A stretch of DNA of 64,000 bases from NCBI GenBank assembly GCA_049841135.1, contig JASGHK010000002.1:372001-436000 (forward strand), in the 5' to 3' direction. The translations under genes and the position numbers were made by a program. Source of the stretch: JACRCT01 sp049841135. Its GTDB lineage: Bacteria > Myxococcota > Myxococcia > Myxococcales > UBA5297. Below are positions 30,429 through 42,028 of the stretch, piece after piece; within the stretch, counting starts at the first letter, position 1; every line of letters begins with the position of its first letter. Under the pieces are notes generated by a model. The model ran no database searches, was not told the DNA's origin, and was given only the letters and a program-made list of their open reading frames with translations.

Positions 30429-30511
30429 GTCGCATACGTCGCATTCGTCCTATTGGTCCCATGCGTCCTATACGGCCATGAGACGTATAGGACCTATGCG
30501 ACCCTTGGGAC
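30429..30511. repeat. Palindromic array of a 9-bp motif (five forward, three inverted)
   Basis: Forward units GTCGCATAC, GTCGCATTC, GTCCTATTG, GTCCCATGC and GTCCTATAC run without gaps from 30429 to 30473. After an 11-base centre, three inverted units (GTATAGGAC, CTATGCGAC, CCTTGGGAC) follow at 30485-30511. The array can form a long cruciform. It lies between cmk and the next activator gene. Confidence 0.85.
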
Positions 30512-30661
30512 GCGTCAGCCCCAGCCGGCTGCGTGGGACGCCCTCTTCACGCTGCCCGCCTCTTCCCTCCCCGACTGGGCCCACCGCCCACAACCGCGCA
30601 ACGTCTTCCACGGACGCGCATCCTCTTAGCCGGGCCATCAGTGCCCAGCGACGGGGTGCGT

Positions 30662-32042
<1,381 letters not shown>

Positions 32043-32266
32043 GCCGCGCCCTCGCGGGCGTGGCTGTGCGCCTCGCGTGGCATCTCTCCCCGCTCGCGCC
32101 TTCTCGACGGCAGCCGCCGCGCCCGGCCGATTCGCGTCCCAAAGCGCCCCGCTCCGAAGCGAAGACGGAAAGTGAAAGGTCAAGGAGTCCGCAGGGTTCG
32201 TTGGACGGCACGGCCGCTGCTCTTGGAACGACGTCGGGTGTCGGGCGACGGGGAGCGAGGTGACGC

Positions 32267-32689
32267 GTGAGCCAGACCGGTTCGCATGAGCTGCCGCAGC
32301 GGTTCCACCCGCGCCATCCGCCGCGCGTCCTGCTGGCCGAGGACGACCCGGAGATGCGCGCGCTGATGGCCTGGACGCTGCGCGCCGACGGCTACGAGGT
32401 GCAGGAGGTCGGCGACGGCGACGAGCTGCTGCGCGTGCTGGGGACGGTGGAGGCGGGCGAAGGCGGCCCGGACGTCGTCGTCAGCGACGTGCAGATGCCG
32501 GGGCACTCGGGCCTGGAGGTGCTCGAGCGGCTGCGCCGGTCGCGGGCCCGGCTGCCGGTGCTGCTGGTCACCGCCTTCGGGGACTGGGAGACGCACGCCC
32601 GCGCCGAGCGGCTGGGCGCCGACGTGCTCGACAAGCCCCTCGAGCTGGACGACCTGCGCAAGGCGGTGTTCGACGCGGTGGAGCTCTAG
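32267..32689 (+). CDS. Stand-alone receiver-domain protein
   Basis: 140 residues from a GTG with GAGG six bases upstream. It is a CheY-like domain with the acidic pair (LAEDDPEM), phospho-Asp in VSDVQMPGHSG, the Thr in LLVTAFGDW and Lys in LDKPLEL. There is no output domain. Its stop abuts the next receiver gene. It likely relays or buffers phosphate among the kinases and activators here. Confidence 0.85.
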   Translation: MSQTGSHELPQRFHPRHPPRVLLAEDDPEMRALMAWTLRADGYEVQEVGDGDELLRVLGTVEAGEGGPDVVVSDVQMPGHSGLEVLERLRRSRARLPVLLVTAFGDWETHARAERLGADVLDKPLELDDLRKAVFDAVEL

Positions 32690-33076
32690 ATGCGCCGGAC
32701 CCGGGTGCTGGTGGCCGACGACGATCCCGACGTGCGCGACTGGGTGCGGACGGTCCTGGGGCAGCGCGGGGTGGTCGTGCTGGAGGCCGAGAGCGGGGTC
32801 GAGCTGCTCGAGCGGCTGTCGACCTCCGGCCCGTTCGACCTCGTCATCGCCGACGTGCGGATGTCCTGGGCGACCGGCGTCCAGGCGCTGGCGATGGCCC
32901 GGCGCGCGGGCTTCGAGCTGCCCTTCCTGGTCATCACCTCGCACGCCGACGAGGCGCTGCGCGGCGAGGTGGCGAGCCTGGGAGCGCGACTGCTCTCCAA
33001 GCCCTTCACGCTGGCCCAGTTCCTGGATGCCGCCGGCCAGGCGCTCGGGCGCCAGCGGCTGTCGCGTGCGGGATGA
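32690..33076 (+). CDS. Second stand-alone receiver-domain protein
   Basis: 128 residues, starting at the base after the upstream stop. CheY-like: VADDDPDV, phospho-Asp in IADVRMSWATG, Thr/Ser in LVITSHADE and Lys in LLSKPFTLAQ. The MSWATG stretch replaces the usual MPGM-type loop. Translationally coupled to the preceding receiver gene. No output domain. Confidence 0.85.
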   Translation: MRRTRVLVADDDPDVRDWVRTVLGQRGVVVLEAESGVELLERLSTSGPFDLVIADVRMSWATGVQALAMARRAGFELPFLVITSHADEALRGEVASLGARLLSKPFTLAQFLDAAGQALGRQRLSRAG

Positions 33077-33157
33077 TGGCCGCCGCGCTGGCCACGGTCG
33101 AACTTGACCGTCCGCCGGGAGGCGACCAGCATCGCCGGCCTTGGAAGGAGGCCTGCC

Positions 33158-33463
33158 ATGGCCACGATGATCACCGACGACTGCATCAACTGCGGCGCTT
33201 GCGTGCCCGAATGCCCGAACACGGCGATCTCGCCGGGCGATGAGATCCACGAGATCCTCGCCGAGAAGTGCAGCGAGTGCGTCGGCTTCTCCGAGGAGAT
33301 GGCGTGCGCCGCGGTCTGCCCGGTCGACTGCTGCCTCCCGGACCCGAACCGCGTCGAGACCGAGGAGGCGCTGCTCGCCAAGAGCCGCGGCCTCCACCCC
33401 GACAAGACCTTCCCGTCATTGGCCGAGCTGCCGGCGAGCCTGTCGCACCTGCGCAAGAAGTAG
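33158..33463 (+). CDS. Ferredoxin with two 4Fe-4S clusters (YfhL-like)
   Basis: 101 residues; GGAAGGAGG seven bases before the ATG decides the start. The first cluster ligands are CINCGACVPECP and the second CSECVGFSEEMACAAVCPVDCC, where an insertion separates the second and third cysteines, as in YfhL/FdxA-type 2[4Fe-4S] ferredoxins. It transfers electrons to an unknown partner. The frame is intact. It follows the two receiver genes but is probably unrelated. Confidence 0.92.
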   Translation: MATMITDDCINCGACVPECPNTAISPGDEIHEILAEKCSECVGFSEEMACAAVCPVDCCLPDPNRVETEEALLAKSRGLHPDKTFPSLAELPASLSHLRKK

Positions 33464-33508
33464 GGGGTCGGGCTGCGGGCTTCGGACTTCGGGCTTCGGG
33501 AACTGCGG

Positions 33509-33727
33509 GCCGGTGCTTGACCCAACGCCCAGAGCCCGCTGTCCAGCACGCCTCGGGTACTGCAGGCCGGCGCGTGACCCGCAGCCCGAGGCCCGCAGCC
33601 CGAAGCCCGTTCTTGACCCAACGCCCGGCGCCCGCTGTCCGAAGCCCCAGCACGCCTCGGGTACTGCAGGGCGGCGCGTGACCCGAAGCCCGAGGCCCGC
33701 AGCCCGAAGCCCGTTCACCAGCCCGAA
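33509..33727. repeat. Imperfect tandem repeat, unit about 100 bp, rich in GCCCGAA words
   Basis: The word CACGCCTCGGGTACTGCAGG occurs at 33547 and 33651, 104 bases apart, and CTTGACCCAACGCCC occurs about 96 bases apart (33516 and 33612). Between them are many GCCCGAA and GCCCGCA heptamers. The block fills the space between the ferredoxin gene and the convergent histidine kinase. No coding frame is convincing. Confidence 0.75.
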
Positions 33728-33733
33728 GCCCGG

Positions 33734-36106
33734 TCACTCGAGCGCCTCGCGCACCTTCGCCGCCAGCGCGGCCCGGGTGAACGGCTTGGGCAGGAAGTGG
33801 ACGCCGCTGCCCAGCACGCCCTGCACCGCGATGACGTCGGCGGTGTAGCCGGAGGTGAACAACAGCCGGGCCTTCGGGTGGAGCTCGACCACCTTCTCCG
33901 CCAGCTGCCGCCCGTTCATCTCCGGCATCACCACGTCGGTGAGCAGCAGGTCGACCTGCTCCATCTCCCGGGCGCGAAGCAGCGCCTCGGCGGGCGACGG
34001 CGCCGCGACCACCGAGTACCCCAGGGCCTCGAGCATCCGGCGCCCCATCGACAAGAGCGAGGGCTCGTCCTCGACGAGCAGCACCCGCTCCAGCCCCTGC
34101 CGTGGCGCGGCCTGGCCACCCGCGGCGGAGTCCGCCGGCTTCTCGCGGTGGCACGGCAGGTAGATGTTGAAGGTGGAGCCGAGGCCGGGCTCGCTGAAGA
34201 CGTTGATGAAGCCGCCGTTCTGCTTGACGATCCCGTAGACCGTGGCGAGACCCAGCCCCGTGCCCTTGCCCTGCTCCTTGGTGGTGAAGAACGGCTCGAA
34301 CAGGTGCTCGAGCACGCCCCGGTCGATGCCGCAGCCGGTGTCGGTGACCGAGAGGATGACGTACTCGCCCGGCGCCAGCTCGCCGTCCTCTCCGGCGTCA
34401 CCAGCCCCCAGCGCGACCGTCCGGGTCTGGAGGGTGACCCGCCCCACGCCGGCGATGGCGTCGCGGGCGTTCAGGCACAGGTTCGCGAGGATCTGGTCGA
34501 TCTGCGAGGGGTCCACCTTCACGGCCGGCAGGCCCGGCTGCGGCTCGAAGCTCAAGGACACCTGCTCGCCGATGAGCCGGCGCAGCATCTTGAGCGTCCC
34601 CTCCACGGTCGCGTTCAGGTCCAGCACCCGGGGCTCGGCGGTCTGCTTGCGGGCGAAGGCCAAGAGCTGGCGGGTGAGGTCGGCCGAGCGCTGCGCGGCG
34701 TGGCGCACCTCCTCCAGATCGGCCCGGTGCGGCGAGCCCGGCTCCAGCTCCTCCAGGGTCAGCTCGGTGTGCCCGAGGATGACCGACAGCATGTTGTTGA
34801 AGTCGTGCGCCACGCCGCCGGCGAGCCGGCCCACCGACTCCATCTTGTGGGCCTGCTGCAGCTGGGCCTGGAGCTTCTCGCGCTCTTCCTCCAGCCGCTT
34901 GCGCTCGGTGATGTCCTGCAGCGCGCCGACAACCCGCCGCGGCGTCCCGGCGGCGTCGCAGTCGAGCTGCGCCACGGAGTGGATGATGCGGAGCGAGCCG
35001 TCATCGGCCCGCTCGATGCGGAACTCCAGATCGTAGGGGACGCGCTGCTGCACCAGCCCCGCCAGCGCGGCGTCCAGGCGCGGCCGCTCCTCGGGCAGCG
35101 GGATTCGCTGGATCCGGTCGAGCGGGAGGAACGGCGAGGTGCGCTCCAGGCCATAGATGTGGAACGCCTCCGGCGAGGCCCACATCCGGCGGGTGGCGAG
35201 GTCCAGCTCCCAGTTGCCGACGTGGGCCTGGGCCTGGGCACGCACCAGCCGCGCCTCGCTCTCGCGCAGGGCCTCCTCGGTCCGCTTCCGCTCGGTGATG
35301 TCGATGGTGTAGCCCGCCAGCAGCCGCCGCGCCCCGAGCGCTATCGGGAACTTGATGGTCACGTAGCTGCGGCCGTTCAGCTCCTCGTCGAGGTTGAGCA
35401 CCTCGCCTCGCGAGACCACCGCCCAGTCGTCGGCGGTCATCTTCACGGCGAACTCCGCCGGGAACAGCTCCTCCATGGCCTTGCCCGCCATGGCCGAGCC
35501 CTTGATGCCGACCATCTGCTCGTAGTTCTCGCTGGCGAAGAGCACCGTGCTGCGGTGGGGCTGCACCTCCTTGACGAAGGTGTAGATGGGGCTGTGGAGC
35601 ATGAACTGCCTGAACAGCTCGGTGCTCTCCCGCAACGCCTGCTCCATCCGGTTGCGCTCGGTCACGTCGCGCTCGACCGAGAGGATCAGCTCCTCGGCGC
35701 CGAGGCGGATGCGGGAGGCGACGACCTCGGCCTCGAAGAGGGTGCCATCCTTGCGCCGGTGCACCACGCCGAAGCGGTCGCTGCCGCGCTCGAGGACCCC
35801 GCGCTGCCGGCCCAGCGACCGCGAAGGGCCGGTCTCGGCGTCGAGCACCGTCACCGGCTTGCCGATCAGCTCCTCGCGGGAATAGCCGTGGGCGCGCAGC
35901 GCCGCTTCGTTGAGATCGCGGATGAGGGGCGCGCCGCCGGGGGCGGGCTCGAGGAGGAGCGTGTAGTCACCGATGTGCTCGAAGACCTGCCGCAGCAGCC
36001 GCTCGTTCTCGGGGCTCCGCCGCTCGCTTTGCAGCCGGCCGAGCTCGGCCTTCAGCTCGGCGTTCTGCCGGCGCAGTTCCTCGAGCTCGCTGGGCCCCGT
36101 CCCCAT
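33734..36106 (-). CDS. Hybrid histidine kinase with three PAS domains and a C-terminal receiver
   Basis: 790 residues from the ATG at 36106 (GTG at 36115 possible). A short N-terminal coiled coil is followed by PAS domains around residues 35-150, 160-270 and 285-400, each ending in DITERKR-like or DVTERNR motifs. Then come the H-box (GGVAHDFNNMLSVILGH), N-box (LANLCLNARDAIAG), G-boxes (DTGCGIDRG, GKGTGLGLATVYG) and a receiver (LLTDVVMPEMNG). No membrane segment is seen, so it is cytoplasmic. The PAS domains may bind a ligand or redox cofactor. The target regulator is unknown. Confidence 0.93.
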   Translation of the reverse strand: MGTGPSELEELRRQNAELKAELGRLQSERRSPENERLLRQVFEHIGDYTLLLEPAPGGAPLIRDLNEAALRAHGYSREELIGKPVTVLDAETGPSRSLGRQRGVLERGSDRFGVVHRRKDGTLFEAEVVASRIRLGAEELILSVERDVTERNRMEQALRESTELFRQFMLHSPIYTFVKEVQPHRSTVLFASENYEQMVGIKGSAMAGKAMEELFPAEFAVKMTADDWAVVSRGEVLNLDEELNGRSYVTIKFPIALGARRLLAGYTIDITERKRTEEALRESEARLVRAQAQAHVGNWELDLATRRMWASPEAFHIYGLERTSPFLPLDRIQRIPLPEERPRLDAALAGLVQQRVPYDLEFRIERADDGSLRIIHSVAQLDCDAAGTPRRVVGALQDITERKRLEEEREKLQAQLQQAHKMESVGRLAGGVAHDFNNMLSVILGHTELTLEELEPGSPHRADLEEVRHAAQRSADLTRQLLAFARKQTAEPRVLDLNATVEGTLKMLRRLIGEQVSLSFEPQPGLPAVKVDPSQIDQILANLCLNARDAIAGVGRVTLQTRTVALGAGDAGEDGELAPGEYVILSVTDTGCGIDRGVLEHLFEPFFTTKEQGKGTGLGLATVYGIVKQNGGFINVFSEPGLGSTFNIYLPCHREKPADSAAGGQAAPRQGLERVLLVEDEPSLLSMGRRMLEALGYSVVAAPSPAEALLRAREMEQVDLLLTDVVMPEMNGRQLAEKVVELHPKARLLFTSGYTADVIAVQGVLGSGVHFLPKPFTRAALAAKVREALE

Positions 36107-36259
36107 CGCGTCCACCTCTCAGAGCGACTTCGAGGCCGAGTGTAAAGCCGGTCTTCCACCCCCGCGAATTCCCGGCCGCTCCTGACCGTCCATCGGGCAT
36201 CCCATGCCTGCCTGCGCCGCGGTTGCGAGGTCGCACCCGAGGCGGATAGCGTCGCTCCC

Positions 36260-37328
36260 ATGTTCCCCAGCGCCTTCGTCCACCTCGCCCACCTCGTCGC
36301 CGCCCTCGCGCTCTCCGCCACGCCCGCGGCGCCCCCACCGGCCCCTTCGCCCGCCGACGCCCTCACCGCGGCCCACAAGGCCGGCGAGCGGACGCACACG
36401 CTGTCGGCGATGAGCATCGAGTCGGCCATCGAGTCGCTCAACAGCGAGACCATCACCGTGTTCGGCACCCGCCGCGAGCTGCGCTGCCCCGGCGGCGGCC
36501 AGGTGACCGAGAGCGCCTGCAAGCCCTGCAAGTACAAGTCGGTGGAGTGGGCGGAGCGCCCCGAGGGCCAGTGGATTGTCGACTTCTCCTGGAAGGTGAA
36601 CGACGAGGCCGGGCACGCCGCGGCCATGGCCCGCCTCGACCACTTCAGCAAGTACTTCGACCTCGAGCCGCGCGGCGGCGTGGAGAAGGGCGGAAAGCGC
36701 TACGTCCTGTACGAGCTCAAGGGCCCGAAGGCGCTGGTCCAGGAGGAGCCCGAGATTCACGACCCTGCGCATGGCGGTCGGCGGCAAGGAGTCGCTCCTG
36801 GCGCTCGTCCCCGCCGGCCAGAAGGACGTGGAGATCGAGGCCCGGACGCTGGGCAAGGCCGGCTCCGGCGCGCTCACCGAGATCGCGGGCGGCGAGGTGC
36901 AGTTCGAGGCCGTCGGAGGCTGCGCGGACGTCCTCGCCTCCGGGCCGCGCAAGGCGCGCGTGGCGCTGCACCCCAAGCTCGAGAAGTGCGAGGTGAAGGC
37001 CTCGCTCTCGAAGGGCGCCGCCTCGGCAACGCTGGTCGTCCGCCGCGAGCTGCAGCTCTTCGTGACCGTCGAAGGCCAGCGGGCCGACAGCCTGGTGCTC
37101 GAAGGCGCCAACGTCATCGACCTCGCCTTCGAGGTCGAGCCCAAGACCCAGACGGTCAAGATCGTCCCCGAGTGGAGCGCCGAGGGCGGCAAGCTCGAGG
37201 TCCTGGAGCACGGCAAGAACGTGCGCCTGCGGCTCGAGAAGGGCGTCGTCAAGGCGCGCGTCGAGCTGGTCGACAAGACCAGCGGCGCGATGGCCACCGC
37301 CGAGATCAAGCGCAAGACGCAGCCCTAA
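36260..37328 (+). CDS. Secreted protein of unknown function, one frameshift
   Basis: About 355 residues after repair. A signal peptide (LAHLVAALALSATPAAPP) precedes a mature part with paired cysteines (LRCPGGGQVTESACKPCKYK) and a long beta-rich C-terminal half (SLSKGAASATLVVRREL, VTVEGQRADSLVLEGAN). An extra base near 36755-36757 shifts the frame after EEPE; removing it gives FTTLRMAVGGKESLLALVP. No family is recognised. Confidence 0.65.
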
Positions 37329-37437
37329 GGCCCGCCGCCGTCACCCCGAGCCTGTCGAGGGGCCAGGCCCATGTTGATGAACACTGACATACCTTACGCA
37401 GGCTGCCCGATTCGGTGGGCTCTCCTGCGAGACGCCC

Positions 37438-38115
37438 TCAGCCGCCCCGCCGCGCCACGAACAGCATGTGCTGCGTCCCCTTCCGCCCGGCCCCGCTCTG
37501 GGCGCTGGCGAGGCGCTCCTCCGCCTTGAAGCCGCAGCTCTTGAGCTTCTTGACGAAGCCCTCGACCGGACCCGCCGACCAGATGACCAAGGTCCCGTAC
37601 GGCCGCAGCGCCTCGCGGAACGCGGCGAGCCCGCCCCGACCGTAGAGCCGGTCGTTTCCCTCGTTCGCCAGGGCCGAAGGTCCGTTGTCGACGTCGAGCA
37701 GGATGGTGTCGTAGCGCTCGCGCGGCTTGGAGACGAGCTTGGCGACGTCCGCGACCTCCACCTTCACCCGTGGGTCGGAGAGCGGGGATCCCGCGAGCTG
37801 CGCCAGCGGGCCCCGGTTCCAGTCCACGATCGCCTGGGACATCTCCGCGACGGTCAGCGACGCCTTCGAGGGCAGCAGGTCGAGCGCGGCGCGCACCGTG
37901 TAGCCCAAGCCCAACCCTCCGACCAGGACGCTCGTGGCCTCGCGCCGCAGGTCCGCGAGCCCCGCGCGAGCCATCGCCTCCTCCGACCCGTGCCGGGCGC
38001 TCGACATCAGCTCGCGGCCTCCCACCCGGATGACGAAGACGGTGTCTCGCTGCTGCAGGACGAGCTCCTGCCCGTCGGGCGCGCGATCCTTGGCCAAGGT
38101 GATCCAGGGCTTCAT
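37438..38115 (-). CDS. Spermidine-synthase-like methyltransferase-fold protein
   Basis: 225 residues with the polyamine synthase/SAM fold: VLVGGLGLGYTVRAALD (binding loop), LTVAEMSQAIVDWN, DPRVKVEVADV and YDTILLDVDNGPSAL. It lacks the N-terminal strand domain of classical spermidine synthases, and the DNGP motif is typical of the spermidine-synthase-like group of unknown substrate. The frame is intact. It starts 22 bases after the stop of the large cyclase gene and could be cotranscribed with it. Confidence 0.8.
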   Translation of the reverse strand: MKPWITLAKDRAPDGQELVLQQRDTVFVIRVGGRELMSSARHGSEEAMARAGLADLRREATSVLVGGLGLGYTVRAALDLLPSKASLTVAEMSQAIVDWNRGPLAQLAGSPLSDPRVKVEVADVAKLVSKPRERYDTILLDVDNGPSALANEGNDRLYGRGGLAAFREALRPYGTLVIWSAGPVEGFVKKLKSCGFKAEERLASAQSGAGRKGTQHMLFVARRGG

Positions 38116-38137
38116 GGGCTTGTGCCTCTCTCTTCCA

Positions 38138-41100
38138 TCAACCGGGGTTGGGCAAAGGTGAGCGTGGTCCGAGCGCCTGCTTCTCGAGCTCCGCCAGCAC
38201 GCCCTCGAGCAGCGGCGAGCGGTAGTCCTTGCGATCCTCTCGGCAGCGCACGAGCAGGAGGGCCGCCGACCTGGCGTCGCGCCGCATCAGCGCGAAGCGC
38301 AACAGGTACAGGTTCGCCGCCAGCTGCGTCTGCCGGGCCCCCACCTGGCCGCTCAGCTTCGCGCCCGCGTACACGAGCGCCATCCCTTCGGAGAGGTCGC
38401 TCGTCAGGGCGATGGCCGCGCCCAGGTGCACCGTCGCCTCGGCCGCGGTGACCGAGTCCGCCTCGTCCTGGGCATAGCGCAGCGCCTGCTCGAGATGGGG
38501 CCGCGCCTGCTGGGCCTGGCCGTCGAAGACCAGCGTCTGGCCGAGGTTCAAGAGATCGCCCGCGAGGTCCACCCACTGGCCCAGGCCGCGGTCCAGCTGC
38601 AGCGCCTCCTCGAAGCCCAGGCGCGCCTTGCCGAAGAGCCTCAAGTGCAGCTCGCAGCGCGCCGCCGCCGCGCGCGCCCGGGCCGCCAAGGGTCCCCGCC
38701 CCAGCCGTCGCGAAGCGTCGTGGAGCTGGTAGAGCGCCGCTCGCGCGCCCTCGTAGTCGCCCTCCGCCGAGCGGATCTCCTCGCGCTGCAAGGCGATGCG
38801 CCCCTGGACCAGCGCGTCGGTGACGCCCAGCCGCTCGGCGCAGGCGACCCAGTCCGAGGCCGCTTTGAGGTGGCCGCCGACGCGCAGGCTGCGCGCGAGC
38901 TCCAGCGCCGCATCGCAGCGCACTCGGGGATCGGCCGTCTCCTCGTACACCCGCCCCAGGCGCTGCCGGGCCTTCTCGGGCTGGCCCAGGCCGACCAGCG
39001 CCGCCCCCAGCCAGAAGTCGATGAGGTGCTTGGAGGCCTTGTCCAGGCTGGTCGCGTGCTTGGAGGCAAGCGAGCGCGCCAGCCGCAGGGTCTCGGCCTG
39101 CCGCCGCCGTCGCCCCAGCGAGACGAGCTTGAGCAGCCCCATCCGCAGCGAGACCGACTCCTCGGGCGGCCGGCCCGCTTCGGCGGCGCAGCGCTCCCAG
39201 CGCTCGACCTGGTGCTGGACCTGCTCGTCGAGCCCGGCGGTGAAGGCAGCCATCGCGGCCTTCTCGTACCAGCCCGCCGCCTCGGCGAACTGCCCGGCGC
39301 GCTCGCGGTGGAGGGCGAGGCTGGCGGCGTCGCGCTTGGGGTCGAGGTCCGGCCGCTTCTGCAGCGCGTCGGCGATCCGCTCGTGCACCTCGCGGCGGCG
39401 CGGCTCGGTCATCGTCCCGTAGGCCACCGCCCGCGTCACCTCGTCGCGGAACGCCCAGCCGCGCACCGCTCCTTCGGCGGCGATGAAGCGCAGGTCCTCC
39501 AGGTTCTCGATCGCCGCGCCGACCCGCTCCGGGCCCACCTCTCCGCCGGCGACCTCGGACAACAGGTCCTTGGGGAAGAAGCGGCCGAAGGCGCTCGCGG
39601 TGCGCAAGAGTCGCCGCTCGATCTCCCCCAGGCCGTCGAGCCGCGCCAGCGCCACCGTCGCCGCGGTCTGCGGCACCACGTCGTCGAGCAGCGCCACCCC
39701 GCCCTCGGGCACCGTCGCCAGGCCCGCCCGCACCGGCAAGAGGCCGCGCTCGCGCAGGAAGCGCACCACGTCCACCATGTGCCCGGGGTTGCCGTTGGTC
39801 CGCCGCTGAAGGAAGGCGAGCAGCGCCGGGTCCACCGTGGTCGCGCCCAGCTCGTGGCAGACCAGGTCCTGGCCCTGCGAAGCCGCGAGCGGCTCGAGCG
39901 CGAGCTCGTGGTCCACGGCGCGGCGGAACCCGGCCACCAGCGGATCCGGACGGTAGGTCGCCACGACCAGCAGCTGGCGGTCGCGGGGCAGCTGCCAGAT
40001 ACGGCTGGCCAGCTCCAGCGTCAGCCCGTCGGCGAGGTGCAGGTCCTCGAGCACGAAGAGCATCGGCTCGGCGCCGCCACCGCCTTCCCGGCCCCGACCA
40101 CTGCGCTGCTCGAGGTAGCTCAACAGCTCGGAGAGCACCCGCTCCCGCGCGTGCGTGTCGGCGAGGTCGACCAGCGCCTCGCTAGCGCCGTCGGGCCGGC
40201 GCACCGGCTGCAGGAGCTCCATCAGCTCGGGCATCTGCTCGGCCAGGGGCCCGAAGCCTTCGCGGATCCGGTCGCGCCGCGCGAGGTCGCTCTCCTGGTC
40301 CGAGAGTCCCAGCGCCGCCGAGAACATCGAGACCACCGGCGCCAGGGGCTCGGTCCGGGTCGCGTAGCGGCAGCGGCCCAAGAGCCCCATCCCGCCGCGG
40401 CGGACCCACTCGTCCACCAGCTCGGAGAGGATGGCGCTCTTGCCGGTGCCCTCACCGCCGCTGATGCCCAGCACCTGCGCGGCGCCGCCCCAGGCCTGGG
40501 CCACCACCTGCTTCATCAGCGCCACCTCGGCGCTGCGCCCGGCCAGGTAGCGCGCGCTGGAGCGGGCGCGCATGTAGTGCGCGCGGCCCTCGGCGGTGCC
40601 GTGGACGCGCTTGAGCTCCAGGCCGTGCGCGCGGCCCTGGGCCCGGACCGCGGACTTGGGCGTGGCGACGAAGCCCGCTCCCGCGCGATCGGCGGCGCCG
40701 GCGGTGACCACCACCTCGAACGGCTCGGCGGCCTGCAGCGCGCGGGCGGCGGTGTTGACCGCGTCGCCGACCACGGTGATGTCGTGGCGGTAGTCGCTGC
40801 CGAAGGCGCCGTAGTAGACCTGCCCGGCGTGGACGCCGACCCGCAGCTCGAGCTCGGGGCCGCCCGAGGCCGCGAAGCCCTTCATCCGGGTCGTGGCCTC
40901 GACGCTCGCCAGGAGCGCCCGCTCCACGTCGTTGCCCGCCGGCATGTGCAGCCCGAAGAGCACCATCAACCGGTGGCCGCGGCGCGAGAGGTCCGCCTTG
41001 GCGACCACGCCCCCGTACTTGCGGAAGGTGCGCAGGATGGAGCGCGAGACGTCGAGGGTCCTCGCCGGCGCCGCGTGCAGCCCGGAGAGCTCGGCGAAGA

Positions 41101-41951
41101 CGACGCAGACCTCCCGCAGCTCGCCCTCGATGCGCCAGCCGTTGGGCGTGCTCTTGAGCCGCGCGGCCAGCGGTGGGGCCACGAACGGCTCGAGCAGGGC
41201 GATCTTCTTCTCGGTCTGCTCCTCCACCCGGCCCGCAAGCTCGCGGATGGGCGCTCGCGCCGGCGGGTGGCGCAGGCGCACGAGCGTGGCGCGCTCGGCG
41301 TCGGCGTTCTCGAGCACGGCCTCGTTGCCCAGGGCGCCCACCACCGCGGCGTCGATCAGCACCGTCCCCGGCTCGGCCCGCTCCTGCAGCTCCACCGCCC
41401 GGTGAGCGGTCGGCCCCGAGCAGATGACCGCCCGCTGGGTCAGGTCGCCGACGATGGGCAGCTCGACGCGGCCCGCCGCCAACCCGACCCGCATCATCAG
41501 AATCGGCTCCGGCCTCGCCCAGCGGCGTGCGCAGGCCGCGGTCGGTCGTCGTCCTTTGGCCGGACGGGCCGACCGCCTGCTGGGCGTGGAGGGCGGCGCC
41601 CGCGGCGCGCAGCACCGCCCCCTCGCCGTCGAAGAAGACGGTGACCGAATCGCCGCCGAAGTGAAGCACGTAACCGCCGTACGGGAAGAGCGAGTCCTCC
41701 AGCAGCCGGGCGAAGAGCGCGTTGAGCGCCTTCGTCAGCCGCATCAGGCCCTCGGCGCCGCCCCGCGCCATCGACTCGCACAGCGCGGTGAAGCCCACGA
41801 GGTCGGCGTGCAGCACCGCGCCCTCGAAGACGCGGGAGTTCACCGAGCGCTCGCTGGGCTCGGCGAGCACGGGCTCGACCACGGGGTAAGGGATGGTCCG
41901 GCAGAGGGCCTTCAGGTACGCGATGCGTTCTTCCGCCGTTGGTCGCGCCAC
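38138..41951 (-). CDS. Tandem class III cyclase domains + AAA ATPase + TPR protein (sAC-like architecture), one frameshift
   Basis: About 1270 residues after repair. Domain 1 (residues about 40-200) has the metal-binding start HADLVGFTAL and FGGDSVTVFF. Domain 2 (about 290-460) has VVFAELSGLHA, where the first metal Asp is replaced, and VVGDAVNTAARALQ. An AAA/NACHT-like ATPase follows with GGEGTGKSAI and LFVLEDLHLADG, then helical TPR-type repeats to the end. This order resembles mammalian soluble adenylyl cyclase. An extra T at 41501-41502 separates GEAGAD from LMMRVGLAA. The GTG start has GGAG upstream. It probably makes cAMP or is a catalytically altered sensor. Confidence 0.85.
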
Positions 41952-42028
41952 AGGGGCTCCGCTTCCGGACTGCGTCGCCGTGGGGCCGCCCCCGCAACCG
42001 GCCCCACGTGCGACGTGCTACCAGACCA

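Noticed and set aside
33469..33727. A CRISPR array
   Set aside because: The repeated units have no constant repeat and variable spacers of even length; it is a tandem array of heptamers.
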